DNA of 64,000 nucleotides from Kappaphycus alvarezii (GCA_002205965.3 NADL03000492.1:1488001-1552000), one strand, 5' to 3'; numbered from the stretch's first letter, positions 34,915 through 46,059 are shown. Numbers and translations are program-made. Notes: generated by a model not told the origin, from the sequence alone.

Positions 34915-35160
34915 ACAGTTATTTATCCTTACAGTATCTACTGTTAGTCTTTCTAGTCCACATGATTGCATTTAATTCATTTCATGGTATTAAGTATGTT
35001 TCTTTAAAAATTTTGGCCAACTGAAACTCTACATAAGCTGTATAAACTACTTGCTCCAGAACATGGAAAGCGGGTTGAAAAAAATTCAAGTGCAGACCAA
35101 ATTATTCAGAAGTTAAAAAGTCAAGTTCCGATCGAAGAAGAGTTTCTTTTACAATAGTCT
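34915..35160 (+). mobile_element. Family C tail fragment
   Basis: TATTTATCCTTACAGTATCT and CTGTTAGTCTTTCTAGTCC align with the tail of family C (same words at 21340-21380), continuing through a TACATAAGCTGTATAAACTAC block that corresponds to the TATA region. The ORF part is absent, so this is a truncated and older copy. Confidence 0.55.
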
Positions 35161-36343
35161 ATGATCAAAGTTGGTATAATCTACATCCTCCACACGTACT
35201 TGTTGCACTCCGACCCCTCGTTCGTATCCAACTCTTCATGCTCCCACAAATATTCATCTGTAGCACATTTTTTGTCTAGCAACTTCTCCGTTCTAGGGTG
35301 TCATTCTCTTAGAATATTGACCTCTGCAACATACTCTTATCGCTTGGTACTCTTATTGAATTTGTTGCACTCGATGTGGTCTAGTTTCAAATGAAGAAGT
35401 CGGAGGGTTTCTCTACTCATATTACAACTTTTTAATGTGGGAAAGGAACAATGAAGAGAAGCCCGCGAGTATCTGCACCTATTTTTTGTGATGAAAAAAG
35501 TAAGTACATGGCATAATTTATGTATGGGAGGTCCTTTGATGGTGATTGGTGCAAGTTTGCTGAGGTACGTGAGTGGTTAGTGAAATAATACGCGAAGTGA
35601 ATAGAATCGGATGCGAAAATACGAACCTTCATGAAGGCCCGCCTCAAATTTAGTGATTTAGTGATTTGTTAAGTGTATTGGTGTTCTTTGTTGATCTCTA
35701 CGAAAACTTTGGGCTCAATTCCCAATGCATGGACGTCATCATTCGTAAAGTAGCAATGCAGCATAATCGGTTCCCATATTTCATCCTCATCAAAGGCCCT
35801 CACACTTTTAATTATGTGAAGTGTATTGTTGTGGATTTTCTAAGAATTTGGAAGCATTTCAGTTTCTGGGTCAAACGGAAGGGATAACGTCTATCGAAAT
35901 CCCTCGTGCATACTGAGAAGAAATACCAAAATGGTAGAAACTAGCCTTGTGGCATTAAAAGCCGTGAGAAGCTATGTCAGAAACTTACGTGGACGACTTG
36001 AAACCAGGTTCTCAAGTCCACTGGCACGATAAAGTCACAGTTATAGAGCCTTAATTTGAACGTCAAGAAAAGCATTCCGGTGTTTCGAAGTCCACATATT
36101 TCTTCTCCTACTGTCATGATCCTAGATACTTTTCAAATGAGTACTTAGAACATTCTTGGTGGAAATTGCGGTCGCTACCGTCATCATGAAAGCAACCGTT
36201 TGACTTAAATTAACAGACGAGAAAATACCTCGGGGTCACGTAGCGATTTTGGACCTTAAGTGTAAAATTTTACAAAAACAGAATGATTATAAGGTTAAAA
36301 TGACAGAAATTTATCCATTGCAGAATATATTGGCTAAGTCAAT
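35161..36343. other. No firm gene
   Basis: A 73-codon frame at 35666-35887 (CMDVIIRKVAMQHNRFPYFI, then YVKCIVVDFLRIWKHFSFW) is protein-like but unrecognised and followed by stops. It may belong with the next orphan fragment. Confidence 0.3.
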
Positions 36344-36769
36344 GTGATAAAAAGGGGTTCACATGGTAATGTGTCATCAAAAAAGCCAACTTTAGATCAC
36401 AGAATGCCTGAAAATATTCATGCATCTGCACCCCTAGGGTCGAAAATATTTGGTCAAATTGTACCGGGGGCGGGAACTGCTCCAGAAAAGAAAAAAGCAG
36501 AAGAATGTCGGAATTATCCCGAGGGATGCATTAGTTTATGTGGACAAATACAACTTGTTGGACGAGCCCTCGTCAATGCCAACTAGAATCAATTTAATCA
36601 ACTATTAAGGGGGAACGTAGGGGACGAGAGCAAAGATCAAAAAGTAACTTATGATTTCATACAAGTAAATCAAGGGCAAGAAAATACTTTTTCAATCGGC
36701 CTTGACAGCACTAAGACGTTTTATCTAAATCCTATTCCATTAAGTTTGGTAATGAGTCCCTGTCTATAA
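36344..36769 (+). pseudogene. Orphan gene fragment with one internal stop
   Basis: One frame is readable for 142 codons with a single TAG at 36584-36586. It contains PLGSKIFGQIVPGAGTAP, LCGQIQLVGRALVNAN, then after the stop NQFNQLLRGNVGDESKDQ, VTYDFIQVNQGQENTFSIGL and YLNPIPLSLVMSPCL at a natural stop. The continuity of sensible protein across the stop argues for a real C-terminus of a lost gene. No ATG at the left end. No family recognised. Confidence 0.45.
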
Positions 36770-37766
36770 ATTGCTCCAATTACATGAAGAAAAAATGCCC
36801 CGAATGGAACCGTCTCATTATGTATGGATACCGTTGAAAATTTTCCTTTTTCGTTGACTCTAAAGTTGAAAACCTACTAGCTTGAAAGATACTTATGCCT
36901 TCATTAAGATAAAGGGGGACCCTAACGTTGGTTAGGAGTAATACTGAACTTAATTTTAAGTCAACTATTTGCCTACTACTAAAACGATATATTTTACTGA
37001 AATATGGTTCATTATTAACCGTTGAATAGAGGTTGAAAGCAAAGAAGAGATTTGAGATCAAAATGAATACATCAAGAGCAAGATGCAGGTGTTTTCGCAC
37101 TTTTAGTGTGTTAGCAGTCGAATTGCAAGGGTCCTATTGTCTTGAATTAGAATAAAACGCTTCGGAAACATTATAAAACTTCGAAGAAGTTGTGTTGTAG
37201 CTGCTACAGAGTTACACACTCAAAATTGCAAAGCAAGTAATTCAGCTTCAGCGCCATTTTTGTCAAACTGCTCTCTGACCTGAGCTTTAGGTATAATGCT
37301 TAACCCTTCCTTCAGAACCATGGGGTATCTTTAATCATAATTTATTATCCCAGATTCTTCTTTAATTTCCATACATTGCCTTCTGATAGAGAAAATTTCA
37401 ATTTTCATAAGGTCCTCTAATTGAAATTGATTTATCTTATTTATGCTTTTTCTCACGTTTCATGTGGCGGGTTAAAATTTCAAGAGAAGGGAACCAGCGA
37501 TCTTAACAAATATTCAAATTTAAAGCTGTAATTGCTGATGATTCGGATCATTTCACCAGGTTATACCTCTCTAGAATACTTTTGCTATCTGTTCACATAA
37601 CTTACTGAAACCTCACCTATTCACATTGATGGACCCCTCGTCGGTAAATTTTGCTTTATATATGCTCTTTGTATCAAAAATATGCTCTTTGTATCAAAAA
37701 TAAGATAGGTAGAGATATTGACGGTCTTCCTTTTATCCCTCTTTTCCCACATGGAAACATTAACGT
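36770..37766. other. No gene seen
   Basis: AT-rich. A 106-codon minus-strand ORF (37100-36780) has no domain. Contains the perfect tandem duplication listed separately. Confidence 0.35.
37661..37700. repeat. Perfect 20-bp tandem duplication
   Basis: TATGCTCTTTGTATCAAAAA occurs twice without change. The identity implies a recent slippage or gap-repair event in otherwise old sequence. Confidence 0.85.
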
Positions 37767-38350
37767 ATGAATAGAAAAATTTCAAAATCTTCAACATTTC
37801 TTCCTTTGAAAATTATTCGAGCAGCATCAAGATCCACGGATGCAAAAATGAAAAGTATCAATCAGAAATTTCCATTCTTAATTCAAAACTCGAAGTTAGT
37901 AGGGGGCAACCACTTTTCAACAGTACAATATCATAGGAAGAGGTCGGCAAAGGTGATGATATTGGAAACAGTTATCCCCTTGCGGAATTGTTGCTAGCGA
38001 AAAAATAACTACGGCTGTATAGTTATGGGAACAAAAATATGTGGATAATAACATGGATAAAAGTGCTGCAAGTCAGTCAGTAATGATCAGGATCTACCAC
38101 GTGTGCTCAGTGACTGGCGTAAACTAAACGCTTCTTGGGTCAGGATTGGTTCTCAAATCTAGGTTATATTGGGACTGCACTTGAACTTTTCTACTATGTT
38201 TGGCAACATCCTTCAGAGGAAACAGTTTTCTCAGCTAACATAGACTTTCAGCCAGAACTTAATCTTCAAGAGTACATGGAATATACCACTAAATACTCTA
38301 GTAAAACCATTTGTACAGGAAAATCTAGCGACAAGATACGTCCAATTTAA
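37767..38350 (+). pseudogene. Orphan coding fragment, frameshifted
   Basis: Two frames follow one another: 37767-37997 (IIRAASRSTDAKMKSINQKF, HFSTVQYHRKRSAKVMILE) and 38135-38350 (GQDWFSNLGYIGTALELFYY, WQHPSEETVFSANIDFQPEL). Both look protein-like, the second especially. They may be one gene with a frameshift between. Not recognised. Confidence 0.3.
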
Positions 38351-39377
38351 ACATATTTATCTGTAGGCCTCTTCATAACATGCTTCAGGATAGAACCCAT
38401 AAAATCCTTCAAAACATATATACCTCCAAGGCTGCCCCTTAAAGTTCCCCCGGAAGGGTAATGGAGATTAATTGCCTCCTTAGATGTTTGCAAGTCATCC
38501 AATATCCATTCATTTCTTTCAAGCTCTGATTTTTTATCTTCTAATATCAAACCAAAAACATTTTCTCACAATTTCTTCCACGTTTGGTGCAATATCCCTT
38601 AGCGAAATCCCCTTTCCATTTTTCTGTAATTTCTTCCACTATTCCACCACGGTGCCCCCTTCTTCCAACCTAACCCTCTCAATTTCCTTATCCTCCTTTT
38701 CCGCTTGGTTTCATTTTTATTTTCCCAAAAAATCCGCCATAGCCCCCTTGAACACGTTCCTAGTCTATATGTTGATACTATTCATCTTCATCTGGCAACC
38801 GATTGTGATATAAAATCAGGCTCATGATGTACTCTGTCATTCTGGTTGATTTATTGATAGTAGAGCAGGTTTGAAGACTACCTATGTCTGTAAGATGATT
38901 AAACTACTTATGGTTTGTTTTCTTCGAACCAGGAACACAGTTTTTTCAGCGCCCAATCCGTTTGAATAATGCAAATACGCTACTTGCAGGCTTTCATGCC
39001 TAATAAACCTCATAAATAAGTGGGAATAGATTTTCCAGTTTAGCATTAGCAATTGATATACTCTTAGAGACACAGTTTTATACAAAAAAACCATTGGTAG
39101 AAAACATTGATCAACGATAAGTAAATTTGGGATCGTGCATGCAAAATGTCTAGACAAGATTTTTACCAATTAAATTGGAACGGAATATCTTTACAAATTT
39201 CGAAGCGCCAAATAAGGTGCGAGGAAGGCGGAGGGTAGATGGTTGCTTTTTTATGAACCTGTTTCGTCTTTATAAAGCACTGTTGGCTCCAGACGGACCA
39301 GCTCCCACAGCAGCAAACCATATGAATACTGTAGTATACCCTTACTAGTTATAAAGCCCTCACCAAGTGCAGAGGAT
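38351..39377. other. No firm gene
   Basis: A 109-codon plus ORF (38484-38813) is Phe/Ser-rich and shadows a purine-rich opposite strand; a 67-codon minus ORF (38550-38347) is charged. No domain in either. Confidence 0.3.
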
Positions 39378-40310
39378 ATGTTTTCAACACAAGATCCCGT
39401 TGTATCACACATTCTGCATAGGATTCGGCCAGGGGTTGCGGTAGCCTTGGCAGATGCCTTCTTTAAAGCGATCCGTTCAGTGGAGTCAGGACCTCAGAAA
39501 AATTTTCCTTCTTCCAGCCATCATATTTGGGATAAGAACAACGCGAAACCCTGCTTCAAAGTATCTTTGTGCATATCAATATAATAACGAACTGTTTAGG
39601 GAACGTTCAAGACTTTGTAAAACATTGCGGTGTCAAACACTTTGGTAGCAGACCCGTAGGCTTTCTAAAACTCGAAGCATCTCCTCACGAGAAGAGGAAC
39701 AAATGAAAGCCAATTTTTACCAGGCCTATCCGCTTGGGCAAGGAGCCGCTTTCGGTAAAGTGGCAAAGGCAATTAGCTCTCGAGGTGTGTTGCATCCTTG
39801 CTAGGCAGTATAAAATGGGCTCCGGAGAAAATATGCGCAACATTGACCGGAATATGACGGACCTACGCACGTTCATCCAACACGTACTCCGATCTTTTTC
39901 GACTTCATACCCTAAGATGTAATGCTCGGATTGAAAGGATTTAAGCCCGGTTCTGCCCCTGGTGTATCTGGGCTTCGCCTGAATCGTCTTGGAGAGTTGC
40001 TAAAAGTTCCCCAATCGTCATTATGAAATGGTTTACTACCTGTAATCATAGGAATTGTCAACCTATTCGCAAAAGAAAGGGCACCTTCCGATCTAGCTGT
40101 ATTGATAGCGGGTTACCAACTCTCATCTTTTTCAAAACCAGATATGGGCGTTCGCCCTATTGCAGTCGGTAGGACTTTCGGTGCCTTGTCAGCGAATGTT
40201 TTATGCGTCGTGTCTCTGCGAAAGATACGATTTTCTTCTACTTCAATTTGTTTTAGCTACAAAAACAGGGACGGATGCCCTGGTCCACGGAATTAGATGA
40301 GTTGAAAATA
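39378..40310 (+). pseudogene. Reverse transcriptase (N-terminal RT domain), broken
   Basis: Readable blocks are YPLGQGAAFGKVAKAISSRG, then FKPGSAPGVSGLRLNRLGEL (the S/P-GSAPGxSGLR motif of RT finger domains), IIGIVNLFAKERAPSDLAVL, IAGYQLSSFSKPDMGVRPIA and VGRTFGALSANVLC. The KP-x-GVRPIAVG step is typical of RTs of the retroelement group whose C-terminus is a restriction-like endonuclease. A stop lies in the middle and the upstream part (39378-39920) needs frame changes. The catalytic YxDD region is not found. 40428-40706 holds a further 92-codon frame that might be a worn continuation. Same family as the endonuclease ORF at 44.9 kb. Confidence 0.75.
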
Positions 40311-41341
40311 AGTTTATAAATAACAATGCGCTCGGAACTCTGTCTGTAGACCCCAAAATACACGCAAATTGTATAATAGAGCTGCTTTTCTTGACTGAAT
40401 CAAGAATAATTTTCCTCAGTAATACCCTTGGGTGAACAACTGCTATGGCGCAGAGAGGGGTTATTTGTAGACCAGATTAGATGTCTTGCGAAGTGCGATT
40501 GGAGTCCAATAGGGCTGCCCTCTCGTATTTCTTTTGTTTGCACTCGTGCGTCTCCCACTGGCTATGGAATTAAGCGTGGTTCTTCTTTCGAAAATCGCAG
40601 ACGAGTAAGACCTGGCTACAATCCTCATTCAAGTATGGTATTTGGACGAAGGCTACATGGCTGCTCGGCAAGATCCGCTTCTAAATTATTTGAGGTACTC
40701 TCTTAACCCCCCGCAAGGAGCTGAGATTTGCACCATAACTTGGCGAAATGAAATATAGTTTCATTTCACATAATGTCAAAAATTCGTATGCATGTAAAAA
40801 TTACATGAGATGCGTAGATCCAAAATAGATAATTTCGAATAAATAATAAAATTGCCGGAAGAGGGCTGAGAATAATAAAAAAAAGAAAACCAATATTTAT
40901 TGATAGCTCATCGACGGGGATCGTTCGATGGCCCGCGGCTTGCTAAATGTTTCTAATAGCCTTAAACTATTTATACAGTAGATTAGAGTAGAAAAGATAC
41001 AAATATGATCCCAGCAGTACAGCATGATAATTTTTGTAGACCAAATTCATGCTCAGTAATAACTATAGAATAATTCTACAGGTGAGCACTAATCCAAATA
41101 TCAGTTTGCTAACATTATAATTCCAGTAATTGTAACTGTAGCATTTAAAAACCAACTGAAAGACCAGTAAATTGCTTCAATTCTTATACAGTATAACAGA
41201 TGAGGTAGTGAAAATAGAAAAAAATATTTTCCGATGATTCAAAATGTATAAAAATTGTTGGCTTCTGATAAAATATTGTTCCACAATTTTCATCACTGTA
41301 ATCGATGTGGAAAAATTAAATAGTTTTCGAGTACCCTACCA
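40311..41341. other. Mostly AT-rich, no firm gene
   Basis: 40428-40706 is an open frame with LAKCDWSPIGLPSRI and a Ser/Arg-rich end, possibly a worn part of the preceding RT. 40707-41341 is AT-rich with nothing recognisable. Confidence 0.35.
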
Positions 41342-42095
41342 AGGGGGAAATGGGGGATGATTTAATATCTGAAATATGTGCTCGGTTGTGGTCCAAAATA
41401 TCGTACATGGTGACCAATAATACCCACCAAGGGTAATTGTAGAAATATTTCTTCAATTTCGACAATAAATCGGATATATCTTCCAATAGTTCTGTTTCCC
41501 TCTGTAATCTCCTTTCCTTCTCTCCAAACTCCGTTTAGATTCCCCTCGCTGGGAGAGTCAGACGACGAAGTAAATTTCCCCATCATTCCCCATTCCAACA
41601 GTAGAACACGCAAACCTTTCCCCCTTATACGCCCCTGATGCCTGTCTGAAGGCATCGAACTGCCCCCTGGCAACTAACGTTTAATGCCAGGTTAACATCA
41701 CCGGCTCCAACTCCTCCAAGATATCGCAAATTGCACCGCCGTGAGACCGGGAAAATCTGCCGTCACTTAGTTTTGTGAGCTCCGAACAAAACTGTAAGCT
41801 CTCGTGCAACGATAAACTGCCATTCTGAACAACCATCGCAAATTTAGCGCTCTTGAGCCCCAATAGGTCCAGTAAGGGCCGTAAGGTCCCCTCATACTGC
41901 ATTTGAATAAAATGTCACCTCTTTTCCCTTCATTATAGACAACCTTCTGGTAGATTGGAGTGCCATCTACAGTTTTCGATGCATTGTACGGTTTCGCAAA
42001 TGGCTTGGCCAATATACGGTATCTACGCTCCGGTACAAATTTACTGGGTACCAACCCACATATCTACTAAAGTAAATTAACCCCCAATTTCACAA
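41342..42095 (-). mobile_element. Inverted-repeat element carrying a coding fragment (~750 bp)
   Basis: Left end GGGGGAAATGGGGGATGATT, continuing TAATATCTGAAATATGTG; right end, reversed, GTGAAATTGGGGGTTAATTT followed by ACTTTAGTAGATATGTGG. Both are B-type termini. The interior codes, on the minus strand, for the protein fragment listed next. Confidence 0.6.
41362..42054 (-). pseudogene. Unrecognised protein inside an inverted-repeat element
   Basis: The minus strand reads VPSKFVPERRYRILAKPFAK, then TVDGTPIYQKVVYNEGKRGD. After a frameshift near 41890 it continues RPLLDLLGLKSAKFAMVVQN, LHESLQFCSELTKLSDGRFS, ICDILEELEPVMLTWH, and past a stop a tail with KFTSSSDSPSEGNLNGVWRE. The last segment recurs as SSSGTSSGGNLNGVRREKKE at 50340-50400 and weakly at 52850. 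So this protein belongs to a multi-copy element. No known domain recognised. Confidence 0.5.
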
Positions 42096-42159
42096 AATTA
42101 TAGACAAGTGGCAGTAAGAGCAATGGAGGCACACAGAAAGATTCCGGGAACTTTGATGA

Positions 42160-42352
42160 AAAGGCACGCAGCAGCAGCCGTCATGTCCAATACGGCCTGC
42201 TTGATGTATGGCCTTAAGGTGGCCATTTATGAAGCATAGTTTCTCCCTCATTTCTACGTCGGTATGCCCTTCTGAGCGGATTATAGTTGTCCGGAGTACT
42301 TAAGAATAGATCTAAATTATCCTCCAAGAGTAATACACCGAAACCTCTCCAC
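42160..42352 (+). mobile_element. 3' end of the RT/endonuclease family
   Basis: GCAGCAGCAGCCGTCATGTC, CGGCCTGCTTGATGTATGGC (C-terminal codons), the 3' untranslated block with CGGATTATAGTTGTCCGGAG, and the A terminus CCTCCAAGAGTAATACACCG followed by AAACCTC. Only the last 200 bp are present. Confidence 0.7.
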
Positions 42353-43489
42353 CATTTGACTGGGTATCAGCCGGCTTTTCTGTTAGAATAAACGAACCTC
42401 CGTGCTTCCCCTCTCTTGCAGTACAAAAAATGACTATCAGAGCACGTGCTGTTGAAGTTTTCTGCGATTTACAGCGATCGAAGTTCGCGAAAGACCCAAA
42501 GAGCCTAGAATTAGCAGCATTCAATGGCGTTCTGCAGTTGGACTGGCCCCTTCACGGGAGGCCATGGATGTAGATATACCGGGGAGGCCGGTCTGGGTAC
42601 CGGGCCCGACTGAGACGTAGACATCAAATGCTGACGGATAAAAGTCTATGTTCAGTGCATTACACAGAGCTGTTTACCGTCCCTTTCTGGCTTCTTCCGC
42701 TTGTGAGAGAAGAGAGAAAGGAGTAGTTTACAAAAAGCGACAGTGGGGTGTAGAATGTAGGCTGATAATGGTCACGTCGTAGCCTTGTCGTCGGGGAATG
42801 AATTGCGGTCATCGATAAACAGATCACGACGACGACGGGGTGGGGCGGGAAGATTGGATTATTGGGGGTATTCCCATTCGCGGATTGGACTTAGATCAAT
42901 GAGAGGCCCGTGAGGGCAGAATTAAACCGATCGTGGAGCATGTACTCGAGAATACTTGGGGTAGAAGAGAGCTCCCTTCGCAGTGTGGATGTGGAAGGGA
43001 ATTTTGAGCGGAGTGAGGCCGATCTGGGGGGGATTTTTAAAGAGCAACGGCGGAGAGGAAGTAGCGGAGGAGAAATGAATTGGCGAAGAAAACAACTGTA
43101 AGGGGGATGTAGATACAGAGCGGGGGAGAACTTATAATTGTATCATTGGTAGGGCATAGACGAGAAGTGTGGGCAGCGTGGGTGCCCCGCCTGCGTAATC
43201 CCTTTACTCACTTGCCCCGCGCCTGCTGCCGCATCCCACGAAAGGAGGGCGATGGGGGAAGGGAAGGCCTTCTCTTGGTTATTTAATTAGTTGGAAATAA
43301 ACACGACACGTACTACTTTCATGTACCACGACGACGGGTATATTATTGCACGCCACAAACAACTTGCTAAAATAGTCGATAGTCTGTCGTCGGGGGATGC
43401 AAAGCGCCGGGGGTCCACATATCGCCATCAAAATACGATATTTTGTGGCCAACATTCTAGCAGCAGTTAGAGCCGGACGCGTACCCGGC
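42353..43489. other. No firm gene
   Basis: Starts with the dispersed block ACTGGGTATCAGCCGGCTTT shared with 16750. The remainder is GC-richer with G-runs; short ORFs (42910-43101) are not convincing. Confidence 0.35.
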
Positions 43490-43850
43490 AGAATTAAGGT
43501 AGGACTACGGCTACGGTAAAATTGTACTGAACGCCCCAGTGGGATGTGAGGAATTTACCATGCAGTCCCTCATGGCCCACATCAAACCTTCCAGCTATTC
43601 CTGGACTTAATCGCAGACTTGGAAGACATACATAAGGCGTTCCAACTACTTCGATCATGCTTCGAAGTCTGCCAAATGGAATACCTCCTGGGAGTCCTGT
43701 CCCAATCCGTACCACTGAAGGCGCAACTGAGTTCGATCGCAGAATGGAGCTTTGCTAACGGTTCATCGCAAGAGGTGTTCTTGACTCCGAAGTATTCCGA
43801 GAGCTCCAGCTGCCCAAGCTTATGGACCCCACTTTACATTGTAAGCTATT
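43490..43850 (+). pseudogene. RT/endonuclease element, region between RT and endonuclease
   Basis: The plus strand encodes LEDIHKAFQLLRSCFEVCQM, then EYLLGVLSQSVPLKAQLSSI, which fits the thumb-like segment after RT in this retroelement group (a helical LLRxCxxxxKxxYLLR step). It is followed directly by the foldback element and then, in the right order, by the endonuclease ORF. The simplest reading is one retroelement split by a 1 kb insertion. Confidence 0.6.
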
Positions 43851-44895
43851 TGCTGAGATGATTTGCTGGAGGGTGAATTTCATCTGATTCTAGTTGTATC
43901 TATGATGACTTTTACTGTGTGCTAATGTACTTTCCTTTGCTTACTCCTAGTTTTTGATGAATTTTTATGGTGCAGCACAGTAGTATACAGTAACACACTA
44001 ATGTACTGGTGATTCTCGGCCACCGATCGCTCGAGTGGCAGTTACATCGCTAGCACCCGAGGCATACGGACAGTTCGGGGAAGGTAGCGTCCCCTTCTCT
44101 GGCTCCCTCTCCTGAAAAAACTGTCTTCTCGATCTTTCATTCATTCTCTCCTTCCTATCATGGTACTCTTGTCATAGTACTCATGTAACGCTGGCTCCCC
44201 ACCCTTCGGAGAAAAAGAACTATCATCATTACCCTTCCTTCACTATCTCCTCCCCATCAAGGTACTCTTCTGAACTCCTGTGGGAATCCTCTACCCCGGC
44301 TCTCCCATCTTCTGAAAAAACTGTCTTCTCTACCTTACTTCATATTCTCCTCCCTATCATGGTACTCTTCACAAAAGTACCATGGAAAGAGTACCATGCC
44401 ATGACCTTCACTCTCTCCTCCACATCTTCCATGCATTAAAATATCCCAAATTCCCCCTCTCTCTCCTCCCTATCATGGCGCTCTTCACAAAAGTACCATG
44501 ACATAACAACAGTACAATGACACGGGTACCATAATAGGAAGGAGAGAGTAAAAGAGGGAGGAAAATTTTTTGGGTTATTTTAATACATGGAAGTTGTGGT
44601 CGTAGAGAAGACACTTTTTTCGTAATAGGAGGGAGCCAGAGAAGGGGACGCTACCTTCCTTGAACGGTCCATATGCCTTTGGAGCTAGCGATATAACTGC
44701 CACCCGAGCGATCTTTGGCCGAGAATCGCCAGTACAGCAGTGTGCTACTGTATACGCACTGTACTGCACTCTACCCTCAAAAGTCATTAAAAACTAGGAG
44801 TAAACGAAAGAAATTTCATTAGCAAACAGTAAAAGTCATCATAGATACACCTAAAATCACATGAAATTCAACTTCAAGCAAATAATCTCAACACT
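43850..44895. mobile_element. Foldback element with ~290-bp inverted arms
   Basis: The left arm (about 43850-44140) and right arm (about 44590-44895) are inverted copies: CTATGATGACTTTTACTGTG on the left against its reverse near 44840, and CTCCTAGTTTTTGATGA against CTCCTAGTTTTTAATGA. The centre has two B-type termini facing inwards (44426-44460 and 44551-44580), so the structure can be seen as two inverted copies of one short element head to head. It separates the RT thumb fragment from the endonuclease ORF. Confidence 0.7.
44113..44410. repeat. ~100-bp tandem repeat, three units
   Basis: Units start with GAAAAAACTGTCTTCTC (44113, 44313) and the worn GAAAAAGAACTATCATC (44211), each followed by CTCTCCTCCCTATCATGGTA-like sequence. 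The tandem expansion is only in the left arm and accounts for its greater length. Confidence 0.6.
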
Positions 44896-44897
44896 TT

Positions 44898-45887
44898 AAC
44901 CCATATCAAGCGGCGGCTGCGTTCCTTTCCTCCGTGTCCCTCACGCGTGCCCTTTGCTCTACCCTTCTGCCTGTGCTACCGAACACTGCTCTTCATTCAT
45001 ACAAATCCGCAGTTCGGGCGCACGACGACTGGAAGACACAAGTGGCACCCGAGAAGGTGGTCCATTTCACGGCTATCGACTCAGTGCAGAGGTTTGGGCA
45101 GGGCCAACTCGTCCGCCCAGTTGAGGAAAAGGCCTTTGATGCCATGCCGAAGGGGGATGAGAGGACTGTTGCATTCCGAGCCTCGTTGTCAGTGGAGGGT
45201 TGCAAGGACTGGCTGTCATGCCAACCGGCTCCGGGGTTGGGTACCTACATCCCGGACCGCAATTACAAGACGTGGTTGCAGTTCTATTGCAGAGTGCCAC
45301 TGTTTCCTCCAGCCTCGAAATGCCACAAAGGGGGATGCACGACCCTCATGGATCAGTATGGTGACCACGCGCTGTGCTGTGCCTATGGATCCACACGCGG
45401 GTGGCGGCATAACTCGCAGACACGTTTGTTTGCTGCAGATCTCTCCAAAGCTGCCCGACACCCTGTCCTCGAGCCGCCACAACCCGGCCATGCAGTTCGC
45501 CCGGACATCAAGGCGCTTGGAGAGAACGGGGGCACGGACTATTACGATGTAACCGTTATCCATCCCCTGACCCCCGCCCGCCTTCCCTCCCTGGCGCGAT
45601 GCCCACTCAAGCCCCTTAACCATGCTCGCCTGGGCAAAGACACTCGCTTTGCCGAGTTGATACGTTCCAAGGGCCCTGGGCATCGCTTCATTGCCCTTCC
45701 ACTCTCCACGTTGGGGGGCTGGCACCCTTCCGCTCGGGACTTCGCCAACCGGGTTGCGAATGGCATTGCCGCACGGGCAGCCGTTCCGATTGCTGATGCG
45801 CAACGAACATTGTTCGCTCGTCACGCGGCGAGACTCGTCCAGAATAACGCCAGTTGTTTGTTGGAGGGAGTCTTGAGCGACACTTAG
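44898..45887 (+). CDS. Retroelement C-terminal protein with restriction-like endonuclease
   Basis: The longest clean frame in the window, about 330 codons open from the edge of the foldback element to TAG at 45885. It has no ATG near its start (44934 is GTG), so it is the C-terminal part of a larger RT polyprotein and not a free gene. Counting from 44934: a helical region (1-120), a zinc-knuckle-like CHKGGC with GDHALCC (130-149) and RH at 158, RPD at 189-191 and YYDVTV at 203-208. RPD plus D-x-T-V forms the core of a PD-(D/E)XK endonuclease that nicks the target DNA for retrotransposition. The end LPLSTLGGWHPSARDF and ARHAARLVQNNASCLL matches other copies in the window. It is GC-richer than its surroundings. 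All visible key residues are kept. Confidence 0.85.
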   Translation, partial: NPYQAAAAFLSSVSLTRALCSTLLPVLPNTALHSYKSAVRAHDDWKTQVAPEKVVHFTAIDSVQRFGQGQLVRPVEEKAFDAMPKGDERTVAFRASLSVEGCKDWLSCQPAPGLGTYIPDRNYKTWLQFYCRVPLFPPASKCHKGGCTTLMDQYGDHALCCAYGSTRGWRHNSQTRLFAADLSKAARHPVLEPPQPGHAVRPDIKALGENGGTDYYDVTVIHPLTPARLPSLARCPLKPLNHARLGKDTRFAELIRSKGPGHRFIALPLSTLGGWHPSARDFANRVANGIAARAAVPIADAQRTLFARHAARLVQNNASCLLEGVLSDT

Positions 45888-46006
45888 GCTACAACTTGAA
45901 ATTGTGTATACAGTGTATTCCAGAGAACCATTTTTCCCCCTTTATTCTGGAGAGCAAATACAGAGGACCCTGTCTTTTCAGGAAATTTAAGTAAACCAAT
46001 TTTCCG
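45888..46006. other. 3' flank of the endonuclease ORF
   Basis: Short AT-rich spacer between the ORF stop and the hairpin. It lacks the A-type terminus and 3' untranslated block of other copies, so the end of this element was probably replaced or lost here. Confidence 0.4.
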
Positions 46007-46057
46007 CTTACAGTCGAATGGGTTGGTATTAAGTATACCAACCCATTCGATTGTAAG
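46007..46057. repeat. Near-perfect hairpin, 23-bp arms
   Basis: CTTACAGTCGAATGGGTTGG then TAT, a 5-nt loop (TAAGT), and the reverse complement with a single mismatch. It lies exactly between the endonuclease ORF and the next copy of the family. May be a junction palindrome or a structural 3' signal. Confidence 0.85.
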
Positions 46058-46059
46058 CC

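Noticed and set aside
44030..44090. tRNA-like segment GCTCGAGTGGCAGTTACATC in the foldback arm
   Set aside because: Present in both inverted arms as part of the mobile element, and the stems do not pair.
45216..45824. 202-codon minus-strand ORF opposite the endonuclease frame
   Set aside because: Shadow of a GC-rich coding strand; the opposite frame has clear endonuclease motifs and this one has none.
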